Position numbers and translations under genes: made by a program. From contig NW_026622808.1 of assembly GCF_023065955.2 (NCBI RefSeq), positions 41,366,475 through 41,430,474 of the forward strand: a DNA stretch of 64,000 nucleotides, in the 5' to 3' direction. The DNA is from Ursus arctos (Eukaryota; Chordata; Mammalia; Carnivora; Ursidae). Under the pieces are notes generated by a model. It was not told the origin of the DNA. It did no database searches and saw only the letters and a list, made by a program, of their open reading frames with translations. Of this stretch, positions 22,555-33,559 are shown piece after piece; the first letter of the stretch is position 1; every line of letters starts with the position of its first letter.

Positions 22555-23105
22555 GGGATCCCTCTGGCAGTGCAGGTGAGAGGGCATCTTGGAGCACCCT
22601 CTTTGGAAAATGGTTTGGCATGATCTCCTAAAGCTGACATTCACACCACCTTGTGACCTGCCAATACTATACCCAGTTATACACCCGAGAGAAAATTTTC
22701 TCACATATATGAGAATGTTCAAAGCAGCTCTAATTAAAACAGCAAAAACCTGGAAGTGACCAATGTTCTTCAGAAAGTAGATGACTAAATTGATACATTC
22801 ACATAATGGAGTCTTACACAGTGATTGAAAGAATTGTTTGGAAGAGACAACCCATACGGACAAATCTTAACATATAATGAAGGAAAAAATAATTTCTAAA
22901 AGATAATATGCTGCAGGATGCTTTTTTATAAAGTTAAAAAACAACTTAAAAATATATCCTTTTAAAAAATGCACGGAGATGCCTAAAACTATGTAAAAAG
23001 AAGTGAAGCAATGGGGCCGTGAGATTCAGGGTGATGGATAACTCTGGCGGGGGGCGGGTGTGGGCTCATCACATGGTTAGGTGTAGGATATCAAAATCCT
23101 AACTT
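22555..23105 (+). mobile_element. Old L1 3' end
   Basis: Plus-orientation, heavily mutated end of L1 ORF2 and 3' UTR: 'ggtttggcatgatctcctaaagctgaca', 'ccaatactatacccagttatacacccgagagaaa', 'gttcaaagcagctctaattaaaacagcaaaaacctgg' and 'cattcacataatggagtctta' follow the expected order. A 185-codon frame on the opposite strand (22306-22863) is open by chance over part of this repeat. Confidence 0.75.
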
Positions 23106-24274
23106 CTGTGCTGAGTGACGGGCTTGCAGATACCCAATTAGTCATTCAGTATAACTGCATCAGAGCAGGCCGTGAATGAAAAACAAAGATGGCCATCCTT
23201 GGGCAACATGCAGTTTACAGCATAGGATGACTGCCATTTCCCTCCCTATGGAAATCCAGCTCCCATTCGGAGAACCTCCGTAAGAATTACAACATAGTAA
23301 CATTTGCTGTGTAAGAGCACTGAAGTTATTAATTGGATTCCAGATGTCTGAAATTGATGTATCCCTTCACTGAATCCCCCCTAGGATCTATTTTGGGTAT
23401 AACACTTCACACAGGATGCTGTTCTTAATTAAAACTGCTCTGCCTTAAGAGCTTTATGTCTGTGAGATAGTCATCCAAACATTCTCCTCTCCATAAATTT
23501 CCTCTTATGTCCTATTTCCGAAGCAAAAGTAATACTCGCCTGGATTTTAATAAACATGTCTGCAGTGGTAATATAAATTTCACATGCTTTCTACATTTCA
23601 TTATCTCTCTTAGTCCTTTTCTTCATGCTGATTCTCAGACCAAGACTGTTACTGGAACGGCTTTGCAGCCCTATGTTGTTTATGTTTCCCACGTCGGGGG
23701 CAACAAGCAGCAAGCTGATTGTTATTTGGGTAGGAAACACACACAAGATGTTGAAAAAAGGCATTAATTTCCAAGCTATTTTGCTCCTCTCCCTCTTTAG
23801 TTTTTGATTTTGGCAATAACGGTCTAGTTCTTTGACGCTGGGTTGAAGCCTAGTAGCCAAGTTATCAGTCCAAGATCTGTTCCTACATGGTTACTCAACT
23901 GTGTCTACCGGATGCCAAAATTTAAAAATTTAAAAAATACTAAATATTTGGCATTCCAGAAGCAAAACAGAAACAAAAAACAACCCCCCATCTCCCTGCT
24001 GATTGATTGACTGTTCTTTCTCTTTGCAAGTAGTTCTTTGGGCCTTGGGTAGAGAGGTGACTCATCTATTTATAAGGGGAGTCAGATTCAGGACTTAAGC
24101 CTCCAGCCAAATGGCAGTTAAATCACAAGGAACAAATACTGTTCTGTGGAAAATGGACCCCCGGCCAAAGGAAAGATGCTCTTGGTCCAATGCCAGGGAC
24201 CTTCTGCTCTAGGGAAGTGACAACATCAAAGGAAGGGAGCCCAAGAATAATGATGGCATAATTATATTATTATT
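23106..24274. other. Unassigned, with a candidate regulatory block
   Basis: About 23260-23490 is AT-rich and repeat-free with aagttattaattgga and cttaattaaaactg. Elsewhere no feature is recognised. Confidence 0.35.
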
Positions 24275-24465
24275 AATGGATTTTTATTGAGCATGCTCTA
24301 AGTACCAGGTACCAAGTGTTGGTACAGAGACGATCGCATTTAACCCTCTTTGAATAGCCTTGGTGCAATCTTCTCCATTTTCAGGTGAGGAAGTTAAAAT
24401 CAGAGATGTGACCTTATCGCTCATGGGTGCTGCGACTTCAGAGCCCACTCCCTAATCTGCATGCC
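24275..24465 (-). repeat. MIR SINE
   Basis: Minus orientation: 'tttttattgagcatgctctaagtaccaggtacc', 'catttaaccctctttgaatagcc', 'cattttcaggtgaggaagttaaaatcagag' are in family order. Confidence 0.75.
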
Positions 24466-24539
24466 CTCTCTCATAGAACAGCATCCCAGTCTGCTAACAA
24501 TGGGGACTAAGTTCAGGTGTCTAAATTAAAACACTTCTG

Positions 24540-24655
24540 CATTCAGAATCTCATTGAATCAACTTTGGGGTAGGTAGAGGCATAATATTGTTGTCCCCAT
24601 TTTACAGAAAAGGAAACAAAGATCCAGGGAAATGAGTTGTGGGAGTCTTTTCTGC
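24540..24655 (-). repeat. MIR SINE
   Basis: Second minus MIR piece: 'taggtagaggcataatattgttgtccccattttacagaaaaggaaacaaagatccaggg'. Confidence 0.7.
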
Positions 24656-24829
24656 AGTCTTAGACTGAAAGCCTTGGCATGTTTCTCTACTAACAAGGAG
24701 CCTCAATGAAATCTAATAGGAGTGGCCTGATTCTGGGTTTGAAGTGGAATATCACAGTGGGAGGACGATATATTGGGGCTTCTCTTACTTAAAAAGTATA
24801 AATTAAATTCCAGATAGTGGCCCAGGGCA
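24656..24829. other. No recognised feature
   Basis: Short unassigned interval between old repeats. Confidence 0.4.
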
Positions 24830-25310
24830 GTTTCTCCCAACCCTTGCTAGCAAATGCTCTGGTCCTGAGTTATTGGCCTTTGACATGGTCTTCTTGGCAT
24901 GATAGGCCCTTATTTACCATATCACTCCCTCTCTCAACCCTTTGCAGCCTCTGTGCCTACCCTGTTGAACAGGAGTGGCTCTTTCAACAACCTGCCTCGT
25001 TTTACCACCAGTCCTCTGCACATACTATTCTCTTCAAGGAATAGATTTCTTCCCCTGCTCTCCTAAGGCTTGACCAGGGGGCCCTTTCATGCGTTCTGTT
25101 TCAGAACAGGTACTATGTTGTAAGTATCTTACCCACTAAATTATAGGTTCTATGAGGGCAAAACCATGTCTGTTAGCAATATTCAATCTTCCCTTAACCG
25201 TCAAAACAACGTCACATGGTTCAATGTAACACCTTAGCGAAGACCTTACAAAACCAGAGCTGGGTACACAGTAGGTGTTCGCTAAGTACCTTCTTGCTCA
25301 AATCAACCAA
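24830..25310 (+). repeat. L2 LINE fragment
   Basis: Plus orientation: 'ttacccactaaattataggttctatgagggcaaaaccatgtctgtt' and 'gctgggtacacagtaggtgttcgctaagt' are the L2 3' end in correct order; the part before 25100 is a weaker match. Confidence 0.7.
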
Positions 25311-26059
25311 CCATAACAGATACTCAGGAGGGTGACTCAGGTATTGCCATCCTCAGTCCTCAAAGAAGGGTTTGATTATGTTCTCCCAACCAAATATTAT
25401 AATACTAATGTGGGAACAGAGACACGCTGTAAGAATGATACAGAACAAAAATTCTTGATGATAGCCTTCATCAATCTAAAATATAACCATATTTACTTAA
25501 TCAAAAATTTTATGATACAATAAATTTATGATGAACCTGAGTAGATAGACAAATGTTGGGGGCCCTTGGTCTTCACTCATGGATCCCCAATGGGCTCTTC
25601 TTCCCTCTTTGAAAAATAATGAGAGAAAGCCAAACAGCAAACAGAAGGGCAAATGAAAGGTATGTTTATGCCTGCACAGGGGGCAGCATCCTACCCTTCT
25701 CTGTGACCCAGAATGAATGACAGTTTCGTAGCTTCAGTGCCTGGAAAATCATTAAGGAAGTGGACTTCTGTTGTCTGACACCTAATCATGCTTTGAAGGA
25801 GAAGCTTGAGAGAAAAGGAACGAACACAGTAGAGCAGAGGCTGTGGTCTGGAGTATGCTCGGGGTGGTCAGCAAGTACCCGTGGCCACATCCCCTTCCTG
25901 AGCTGGCCTGTGGTGAAAGCCACCCGTTCCCCACTGGGTGAGGGGAACATCTTGAAGAAGACTTGGCATGATGCCCGTCGGTTTCTACAATGTTCCTTCT
26001 CATTGTGGGCATTCTTCTACGTGGCTTCTTAATTGTACACATGCACACACTGTGTCAAA
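25311..26059. other. No recognised feature
   Basis: Unassigned sequence; frames at 25760-26048 are open on both strands and have no recognisable product. Confidence 0.4.
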
Positions 26060-26400
26060 TGGAGTTTCCATCGCCTCTGCTCGCTGCGTATTACATTTTT
26101 AATCAGTATATATAATTACTTACCACAAGCTGCCAGGCCAGATTTTCTGAGCATTAGTCTAATTAACTTAAGCTTGATAATTATGTTTCAGATACCATAG
26201 CAGTACACACGGAATTTGCAGAGTATGCCGCCAGCTTATTTGATTCCAATAACATGTTTTCTCAGACAGTGGGTTAGTTTTGATTTTTTTTTTTAAATGG
26301 CCACCTGATAATTATGTAGGTTTCAAAGTTTTCCCTCAAACAAAATCGTTGTGCTATTTAAGACAAGCTTCTCAAATAATTAATGCAGAGTGGACTGAAA
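26060..26400. promoter_or_regulatory. Candidate non-coding regulatory block
   Basis: AT-rich repeat-free segment with clustered homeodomain-type cores: taattac near 26112, ctaattaac at about 26159-26167, gataattatg near 26177 and again near 26307. Function is inferred from motif clustering only. Confidence 0.3.
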
Positions 26401-26654
26401 TAGGTTTCTGTGTATTTTTATACACACAAATCTGTTTTTTACTAATATAACCTCAGGCTAAGGAAACAAAGTATAAATTGTTCTGGTGGTCAAATGGCAG
26501 AACCTTCTGTGTTTCGACTGATCTATGCTTTGCCTTTTCCCTTTACATTTACTTGCCCTCTAGTTGATGAAAAATGAGAGAAAAGGAAGAGCAAACAACT
26601 TGAAAACCTCTAAGACTTGTAGGTGAGAAATTAGGGCATGATAAATTCCCTTAC

Positions 26655-26761
26655 AGATAATAAGCAACGTACTGAGGGCTTGTTAGGTGCCAGGCACTAA
26701 GTTAAACCCTTTTTGAAGATTATCTCATCTAATCATCTGGCAACTTGATGTAGTAGGTATG
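26655..26761 (-). repeat. MIR SINE, left part of a split copy
   Basis: Minus MIR: 'gggcttgttaggtgccaggcactaagttaaaccctttttgaagattatctcatctaatcatc' then 'gtagtaggtatg'. It is cut by the MLT1 LTR and resumes at 27225. Confidence 0.8.
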
Positions 26762-27224
26762 TGTTTCAGATTGAGTTATACCCCCCTTTCCCCCCAAAAG
26801 ATATGTTCAATATCTAACCCCCAGTAGCTCAGAATGTAACCTTGGGTCCTCACGGAGCAAGCTGAAATAAAGTCATTAGAGTGGGCACTCATGCAGTAGA
26901 AGTGGTGTCCTTACACGTGGGGAAGTTTGGACACAGCCACGCACACAGAAAGAATGCCATGTGAACATGAAGGCAGAAACTGGGATGATGGGTCTACAAA
27001 CCAGGAAATGCCAGAGATTGCCGCAACACCCCACCCCCACCCCCGCAAGCCAGGAGAGAGTCCTGAAACAAACTCTCCCTCGGGGTCCTCAGAAGGGACC
27101 AGCCATTCTGACACATTGATTTTAGACCTCTAACCTCCAGAATTGTGAGAAAACACAGGCATTTAACTGGGTTTAGGCCGCCCTTTGTGTTGCTTTGCTA
27201 TGGCAGCCCTAGCAAATGGGTACA
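26762..27224 (+). mobile_element. Solo MLT1 LTR (ERVL-MaLR)
   Basis: Starts tgtttcagattgagtta and ends aaatgggtaca, matching MLT1A/B-like LTRs in length and order ('aagatatgttcaatatctaacccccag', 'gaatgccatgtgaacatgaag', 'ctaacctccagaattgtgagaaa', 'ggcagccctagcaaa'). Flanked by an exact 5-bp duplication, gtatg, at 26757-26761 and 27225-27229. Solo LTR of an old, non-coding retrotransposon; it split a MIR. Confidence 0.85.
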
Positions 27225-27380
27225 GTATGCACGACCCTACTCCCCGTCTTAGCGACGCCGAGGCTCAGGAAAGCTATGCGGTACGTCCAAGGCCCCATGG
27301 CTGTCACACAGCAGGGCAGAGTCCACAACGGGGCCTTTCTGACTCCCAAGATCATGCCCTTGACCCTACCAGCACCCCAG
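27225..27380 (-). repeat. MIR SINE, right part of the split copy
   Basis: Continuation of the interrupted MIR: 'ctactccccgtcttagcgacgccgaggctcagg', 'gtccaaggccccatggctgtcacacagcagg' and 'cctttctgactcccaagatcatgccc' are in family order. It has several CpG sites, which is unusual for an old copy. Confidence 0.75.
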
Positions 27381-28332
27381 CCACGCAGCTACTGCCTAGG
27401 AATGGGGAGAGAAGCAATGCAACACATCCCAGAAGTGGCTGACTTGCTGTGATCATTTTACTGCTTCTTCATTAAGAGTAAGACTGAGGTGGCACATGTT
27501 TCCAAGTTTATAGACAGCTGCTTTTATTTAAAACAAAAATGCATACTGGAAATCCCTGCTTCCTAGCTTCTGAGGGCAACAAAACAGAATGTACCTTTTC
27601 TTCTAGGGATGGTAACAGGGCAATTTTGTGCTCTTCCCACTTCTAACATGAGAGAATAATAGGCCAAAAGATCAGCTGCCAGTTACATAAGGCATAGGGG
27701 GCAACAACAAATGAAATATCCACTCTATTCAATCCCTAGAACCAGTGAGGAAAGGACAGGTAGGTTTTCCTAAGACGTGGTAACGGATGGAAAGAGCAAA
27801 AGTTAACAAGCCTGCTCCGTAAAGGCCACAGACATGGAATAAGAATGATTCTTGGGAAGAGAGGCAACCTCGGTCCAGGACAGAAAGCACAGGAATGCAA
27901 AGGAAAAAAAATTAAAACACTTCCCTAAGAATGTCTACTGGAATGATCCACCAGAAAGCTTGACACCAGGCAAAGGAAGGAAGCCTACATGCACCGAGGG
28001 CCTGTTACATCTGGTGTGTGTAAGACAGTTAAGCCATCCAAATTCCCCCCAAGAATCTGCAAACTAGAAGCTGCCCCCCCCCCCCGTGACCAGAAATAGG
28101 GGCTCTGAGCAGTGAAATAGTTGGCTCAGGGTCAACCAGCAAATCACTGGTAATGTCTACATGGAAAAACGATGCAAAAGGGCTGTAGGAGAGACACTGA
28201 GGCAGAGTCTTAAGGAGAATTGCCTTTCTCCTTCTAGACCAGCAGTGGTGGGTATCTATCGGTATGTGTACAAGCTTATACCTAAAACATGGGCTACTCG
28301 TTATTGACAATTTTCACAAATTACATCCAAGT
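27381..28332. other. Unassigned, with a possible MIR piece and C run
   Basis: A run of about 11 C lies at 28075-28085. About 28090-28160 ('ggggctctgagcagtgaaatagttggctcagggtcaaccagcaa') is probably a minus MIR piece. No gene recognised. Confidence 0.4.
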
Positions 28333-28500
28333 GCCTCTAGAACAGGAATTCTCACCATTCTGGGGCATGTCAAGACCTTTGAGAATCTGATCAAAGCTAT
28401 GACTCCTTTCCCTAGGAAAAAATGTCTGCATACAAACACATACTCTTTACGTGAAACTTCCCTGGGGGGATCGTGGGTCCCAGCTTAAAAACCCACAAAG
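28333..28500. mobile_element. hAT-type DNA transposon fossil
   Basis: 'agaacaggaattctcacc', 'ctttgagaatctgatcaaagctatgactcctttccctagg' and the end 'cagcttaaaaaccc' match a common non-autonomous hAT family whose ends read as tggttctcaa...ttaagaacccc. Family name not assigned. Confidence 0.6.
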
Positions 28501-28559
28501 GATACTTCCATCTCCAAGGACCCCAGCAAAGTCATGATGTTACAAAAGCATATAGTGTG

Positions 28560-28730
28560 CCATTGCACACCTTGAGCAGGAAAATTCCTCTCCTCCATCC
28601 CTAGCTCGTATTTCTGTAATGCATTTGTCTCCCCCACTGCTGGGGAGCTCTACTGGGCTTTGTTCACCTTTATTCGCCTGGTACATCAGTGCCTCCTAAG
28701 CCAGTAAGTAAAAGTCAATGTTATGTGAAT
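28560..28730 (+). repeat. L2 LINE fragment (weak)
   Basis: 'gtctcccccactgctggggagctctactgggctttgttcacctttatt...cctggtacatcagtgcctcc' is arranged like the L2 3' end, but diverged. Confidence 0.5.
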
Positions 28731-28894
28731 TTTTAGAAGGCCTCAACTTGAGGGCTAGCACTCCCTCCAAGCCACGGTCCTTCCCTTCCTTGAATCTCAC
28801 TTTGATCACCTATACTATTAAATGGAGATCCTACCACCACTAGCCCTGCTTTTTCTGGAGGATTTTGGAAGGAACCTATGCAGTAACACAGGTG

Positions 28895-29140
28895 CAAGCG
28901 ATTTCTGATAGCAACAGCGAGAGCGTATCACGGGCAGACCCTGTTTCATGCACTCGACCCGTCTTCATTAATCCTCACAACTATCCTAGGAGGAGGGTGG
29001 CACTACGTATCTCCATTGAACGCAGGAGGAAACTGAGTCCAGAGAGGTCTGGGAACTGGCATAAGCAGGCACGGGGCTGGGATGCAAACACAAGCAGCCG
29101 GGCCCGGACCCGCCCTCCTGACCACTGTGCAGCGTGTCTC
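28895..29140 (-). repeat. MIR SINE, long copy
   Basis: Minus orientation: 'cattaatcctcacaactatcctaggaggagg', 'ctccattgaacgcaggaggaaactgagtccagagagg' and 'cacggggctgggatgcaaacacaagc' in order. Several CpG sites remain. Confidence 0.8.
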
Positions 29141-30114
29141 TCTCTAGACTAGGCAATGCCATGCGCGTGTCTGAAGCTGTTACCACAGGCAAGATGGCCC
29201 TCAATTAACGTAGCAGAGCTTGGGTGGGGTGGATTTTGAGAGGCTCGACAGTAAGACCACCGGAAGAGCTCGGTGTTAGGACCACAACCAGTTGGCATCT
29301 CAAGCCACATTAACAGACCTGAGCTTCTCTGGCAGAGCCAGCCTGACCTGTGAGGTCACTCTTCGGTGAGAGAGGAGCACCTGCCCTTTCCTCTTAGGCT
29401 CCCCCAGCACCCGGAACAGCGATTTCAGCCCTGTGTGGAGGTGAGGCAGGTAGCAAGGGAGGGAGGCAGCAGCCTCATGTTGGACCCTGGGGTTGGATAC
29501 CAGGGAGTGGCGAGCCAAGGCCCGCTTCTAAAATATGTCAGATTCACACGGACTGTGCCGACCCCCGTGAACATACCTGCAGGCCACTCAGCTTGTGACC
29601 CCCCTGCCTGTGCCCTCTGAGCACACGCCACACCACTTGAAGTCCTTTCTTTCCTCTCTCAGACAAAAGACTTCTCTCCTCTGATCTTTAGTTGGAGAGG
29701 TCCTACCTGGAAAGTTTTCAAGGAGTGAACGCCCAGATGGGCCTTAGATGGAATTCCAAATATTCTGCAAGGCCCAATCTTCACTGCCAAGCAGACAAAT
29801 GGCCACAGGCGACATAGAGGCTCGGGACAGAGCAGTGGCCAAGCCCCAAGCCTGCCCTCTCAGGACTCACAACTCTGGTGGGCCACCCAGAAAACAATCC
29901 GGCACCCACAGAAGGCATGGACAGTGCTGCGATGAGGGACATCTGGGCAACTGTGGGAGCACTGAAGGGGTACGAGTCCAGGCTGCGGGAAGAACGGCAG
30001 GCAGGGGCTCCCAAAGGCTGTCTATCTGCCTGCCTTTACATTAGAGCAAATACCCAAGATACCATACCAAGCTCCACGGTATGCACTTAAGCTAAAACAG
30101 CTAGCACAGTAGAG
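29141..30114. other. No recognised feature
   Basis: GC-richer unassigned stretch; several open frames on both strands (29300-30090), none recognisable. Confidence 0.4.
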
Positions 30115-30215
30115 CATCTTCTCCCAGTGCTCTTCTCCGTCCTGCTCGTCCTCTGCATTTCAACTTGAATGTGACCTCTTTAAAGAGCCTTTGGGGCCTC
30201 CCGTGCACCACCTGC
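30115..30215 (+). repeat. L2 LINE fragment (weak)
   Basis: 'gcatttcaacttgaatgtgacctctttaaagagcctttggggcctccc' resembles the L2 'ctcaaatgtcacctcctcagagaagccttccctgacc' region. Confidence 0.5.
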
Positions 30216-30329
30216 CCCCTCAGGTCCATCCCAGTGCATTTCCTTCAGAGGCTGGCAGTCGGCAGCCTTCCTACCCCAAGTGTGCACGGCTGACCAATAG
30301 CATCTGGGGGTTCTTATAGATACAGAATC

Positions 30330-30680
30330 GTAGGCTCCAGCCTGGATGAGGCTTGGGCACGTTACTACTGCCCTGTCCAGCACAGTTGCCACTAGCCCCA
30401 GGCCGCCCCCCGGGCACTCGAAACATGGATAGTCTGAGCTGAGATCCACTACACGTGTAAAATACATACCAGCTTTGGACGACTTAGTGCAAAAAAGAAC
30501 ATGAAACATCTCAATAATTATTTTATACTGGCTACCTGTGGAAATAATATTTTGCATATTTTAGGTTCAATAAAATATATTAAAATTTTATCTTTTTTTT
30601 TTAAACCTGACTAAGGCTTTATATTACATGTGTAACTCACATTGTATTTATATTGCATGGGGCTGCTTTAAAATGTGAGA
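30330..30680. mobile_element. DNA-transposon fossil
   Basis: 'gtccagcacagttgccactagcc', 'ctgagctgagatccactacacgtgtaaaatacataccagctttgga', 'gacttagtgcaaaaaagaacatgaaacatctcaataatta' and the end 'tattgcatggggctg' match a widespread mammalian family in order. The family name is not recalled with certainty. Confidence 0.6.
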
Positions 30681-30699
30681 AGCTCACTGAGGATAATGA

Positions 30700-30912
30700 T
30701 CAGGGTCTGGTATCGGCAAACTAGAGTGGACGGGTTGAATCAGGCCCTGTGCCAGCCCGGCACATGCACTTCCATCAGGACACGGCTGCTCTCACTCCTC
30801 ATGCATTGTCCATGACAATATCCGTGCTCCAAGGGCAGAATCAGGTAGGTGCAACAAAAACCGAATGGCTGGCAGAGCCTGAAATATTTACTACCTGGCC
30901 CTTGACAGGACC
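30700..30912 (-). mobile_element. hAT-Charlie-type element, copy 1
   Basis: In reverse it reads 'gggccaggtagtaaatatttcaggctctgcc' and ends near 'ggcctgattcaaccc...tagtttgccgatacc', i.e. both ends of the well-known family with tgtaaagggccagatagtaaatatt near one end and gtcggcaaact at the other. A second copy, in the opposite orientation, is at 35078-35275. Confidence 0.7.
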
Positions 30913-30924
30913 ATCATCAAGAGC

Positions 30925-31160
30925 ATTGGTTCCAGAGGTGGACTGCCTGGCCCCCAGATCAGGTCACTACCACCTTCCAGTACCTGAGTTTGGGCAAGAT
31001 ACTTCATGCCTGTGCCTCAGTGTCTGCATCTGAAAACAGGGATGGGAGCAGCTATCCTACAGAGCAGTTATAAAGATTCGATCAGTCGATGTATGTGAAC
31101 TTCTTTAAGGCTTTGTACCCACTAGGTTCTCAGTAAACATTAATCATCTTCACTATCACG
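30925..31160 (+). repeat. MIR SINE
   Basis: Plus orientation: 'gtggactgcctggcccccagatcagg', 'gtttgggcaagatacttcatgcctgtgcctcagtgtctgcatctgaaaacaggg' and 'gttctcagtaaacattaatcatc' in family order. Confidence 0.8.
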
Positions 31161-31199
31161 GCTAGCAATGATCACAGGCTATAATTACACATTTTTGCT

Positions 31200-31340
31200 T
31201 TGTTATGTTCTTTCTTATGCGTCGCCACACCAGATTAAAAACCCTGGGGAAGCAGGGGTATTTTCTATCTTCATCCCACTATTTCACTGAGCACAGCTTC
31301 TGGCGAACAGTGGAAATTGAGTAAATATCAGTCGAATGAA
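31200..31340 (+). repeat. L2 LINE fragment
   Basis: 'cttcatcccactatttcactgagcacagcttctggcgaacagtgg...taaatatcagtcgaatga' follows the last part of L2. Confidence 0.65.
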
Positions 31341-31440
31341 AGAGGTACAGAGGAAAGTACTTTGCCTAAGGCTGCCTGACCAGTAAATGGCCAGGACTGG
31401 AACTTGGTTCTTTCTGTTCCCCAAACTCTTACCCTCTCCT
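31341..31440 (-). repeat. MIR SINE fragment
   Basis: 'tttgcctaaggctgcctgaccagtaaatggccaggactggaacttggttc' corresponds to the MIR 'ttgcccaaggtcacacagctagtaagtggcag' part, minus orientation. Confidence 0.6.
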
Positions 31441-31444
31441 GCCA

Positions 31445-31610
31445 CACCAAGTGCGGTCTCTAGACCAGCAGTGTCATTGTCACCTAGGAGCTTGCTAGAA
31501 ATGCGGATTCTTAAGCTCCATCCCAGGCCTGTTGAATTAAAAACTATCTTAACAAGATCCAAGAACGCCCAAGAGATTCCTGGGCACGTTTCAGCTGGGG
31601 AGGTGCCCCG
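31445..31610. mobile_element. MER20-like hAT element
   Basis: 'tctctagaccagcagtgtcattgtcacctaggagcttgctagaaatgcggattcttaagctccatcccaggcctgttgaatt' follows MER20 closely, then 'cttaacaagatccaagaacgcccaa' matches the other arm with decay. Confidence 0.8.
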
Positions 31611-32098
31611 TGGGCTGTCATTCCCGGTTAAGGCGCTCTGCTGTTCAACAAAGTAATTAATGTGGTATCAGTCCTTCCATGGAGCCCTCTGTTTGGGCCC
31701 CCTACTACCAGAGCTGATGATTTGTAGTCACCCCGCTAAGGGCCTGGGGGCATTTCGGTTCTGCGGGAAATGTCGCTGGGCTGTGTCAGGAAGTGCCCTT
31801 TCTCCTGCCAGGTTCAAACCACTGCAATGCTGGGGTGACCTCTCTGCACAGAAATCTGCTTAACATTCCGCACCGGCCTCTAGGGACCAGGCCACAGACT
31901 CTAGCAGATGCAGGGGGTCGGGAAATCTACTCCCCAACCCTCTCCCTCTGGGCACCTACCTCCATGAATTCATTCTCCCCTGTATTTTACACACCAGGGG
32001 CTGCACCACCCAAATGAGCAATCTGTCCCCACATTCAATAGCTCGGGCACCTTCCTTTTGAGTCGACAAATGAAAGCAAATCATCTCCTACTCATATG

Positions 32099-32100
<2 letters not shown>
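31611..32100. other. No recognised feature
   Basis: Unassigned sequence; small open frames only. Confidence 0.4.

Positions 32101-32140
<40 letters not shown>
32101..32140. repeat. (CA)20 microsatellite
   Basis: Twenty uninterrupted CA units, with a further A before it. Uninterrupted length makes it a likely polymorphic marker; CA/TG runs can form Z-DNA. Confidence 0.98.
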
Positions 32141-32142
<2 letters not shown>

Positions 32143-32339
32143 TAAAATTCTCCCCTCGCCAACTCTGGTTTTCTTACTCACTGTCCGGCTCCAAGATTGT
32201 GTGTTCTTCACTATTTTCTTACAAATGGTCCATTATGTGGTAGTTCAGAAGATGAGGGTGTTTAAAATTAGCACAAAACCTTACAACGGGGTTCCCATTT
32301 GTCACAGCAAGAAATTTCAAATTGTGGCCATCAGATGAA

Positions 32340-32720
32340 CATTTCAAATTAGAAAAAGACTGATTAGCATAATTCTTAAGGGTCTGAACTCTAAACCCAC
32401 AGATGGCCTATGAGAGGATTGACGAGGCAGAAAGGAGATTAGGATAAATCTAATTAGTTAGGGGTGTTCCCGTTTTTCAAGTCAAGTGGTGAGGGATGGA
32501 GAAGATGTGATGGATGGACAGATGGATCTAATGAAGCCCCATTAAAGTCGTTCTGATTCCCACTCACAGCGAGAGAACACATTACCCCATTAATGGTTCT
32601 GGGAGCTAACACAGCCCAAGCTGGGCGCTGTGACCTCGGAAAATGAATTTGAATTGCCTGTCCAGCTCTTTGCACATACTCGCAAGATGTAAATGAGCCT
32701 GAAAACTTGATGCCTGCTGA
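32340..32720. promoter_or_regulatory. Candidate non-coding regulatory block
   Basis: Repeat-free, motif-rich: tgattagcataatt at about 32361, taattagtta at 32451-32460, and a perfect 10-base palindrome ccattaatgg at 32587-32596, of a form homeodomain dimers bind. Followed by a less AT-rich stretch. Inference from motifs. Confidence 0.3.
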
Positions 32721-33314
32721 GGCGCCATCCCAGCACGTGGGCTGGAAGCACCCCACCCCCTGCCCCGCTCAGGGAGTGAGCCTGCCTCCGGGCTGCTTTT
32801 ATCAAGGCCCCCCGGCTGGAGTCCCGCAGCGTTTCTGCTCCTTCCCTTCTACAACCTGGACCTGTCCTGGGAAATGTGCTGTGGTTTGCACAGGTCCCCG
32901 ATGCTACATGCTGACGCAGACTACTGTTTTTCTCTTCCTTGGGGCTGGTGGCTACACGTTATCACCATCACAGGCTGATAGGGATGGGAGGGCAGGGCTA
33001 AAGACAGGCTAAAGACTTTTCTTGAGGAACTCATGCCTCCGTCACAGAGATGTGAGAGAATAACAGCACATTTCACAGGTTAGGTGCAAAATGAGGGTAT
33101 GATGGGCTCTGACAGAGAATGAGGCAGAAATGGTGGTGGTCTCTTAGGGCCAAGTCAAGGACAGAGATGGGACTCCACAGGATTTGAAGAAAGGCCCGTC
33201 TCTCCCCCTGGATGATCACAGTCACCTCCTAAACGTCCCCTTGTTTCTACGCTTGAGCCTCTACGGTCCAGCATCCCTGAGAAGTCCATCAGATCCTGTG
33301 AGTCTCTCCAGTAA
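32721..33314. other. No recognised feature
   Basis: GC-richer unassigned DNA. A 101-codon frame at 32707-33012 overlaps frames on the other strand and is not recognisable. Confidence 0.4.
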
Positions 33315-33530
33315 TAATCAGAGCTGACATTTACTGAGCACTTACTGTATGCTCAGCCCTGATCTAAGCACATTTCATACATTTTGTATCATTTAATCTT
33401 CAAAACAGCCCAGTGTGGCAGGTCCTAGTATCCTCCCTATATTACAGGGGAGAAAACAGCAGCGCAAAGAGGTTACCTGTCCCAGCAAGTAGCAAAACCG
33501 ATAGACAATTTCAGGCAACATTCCTCTAGA
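33315..33530 (-). repeat. MIR SINE, near full length
   Basis: Minus orientation, one of the clearest in the window: 'gagctgacatttactgagcacttactgtatgctcagccctgatctaagcac', 'catttaatcttcaaaacagccc', 'caggggagaaaacagcagcgcaaagaggttacctg'. Confidence 0.9.
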
Positions 33531-33559
33531 GCTCAGATTCTAAAGCCCTGTAACTGGCA

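Noticed and set aside
22306..22863. 185-codon open frame on the minus strand
   Set aside because: The longest frame in the window, but about half of it lies antisense to an old L1 3' end and the rest has no recognisable domain.
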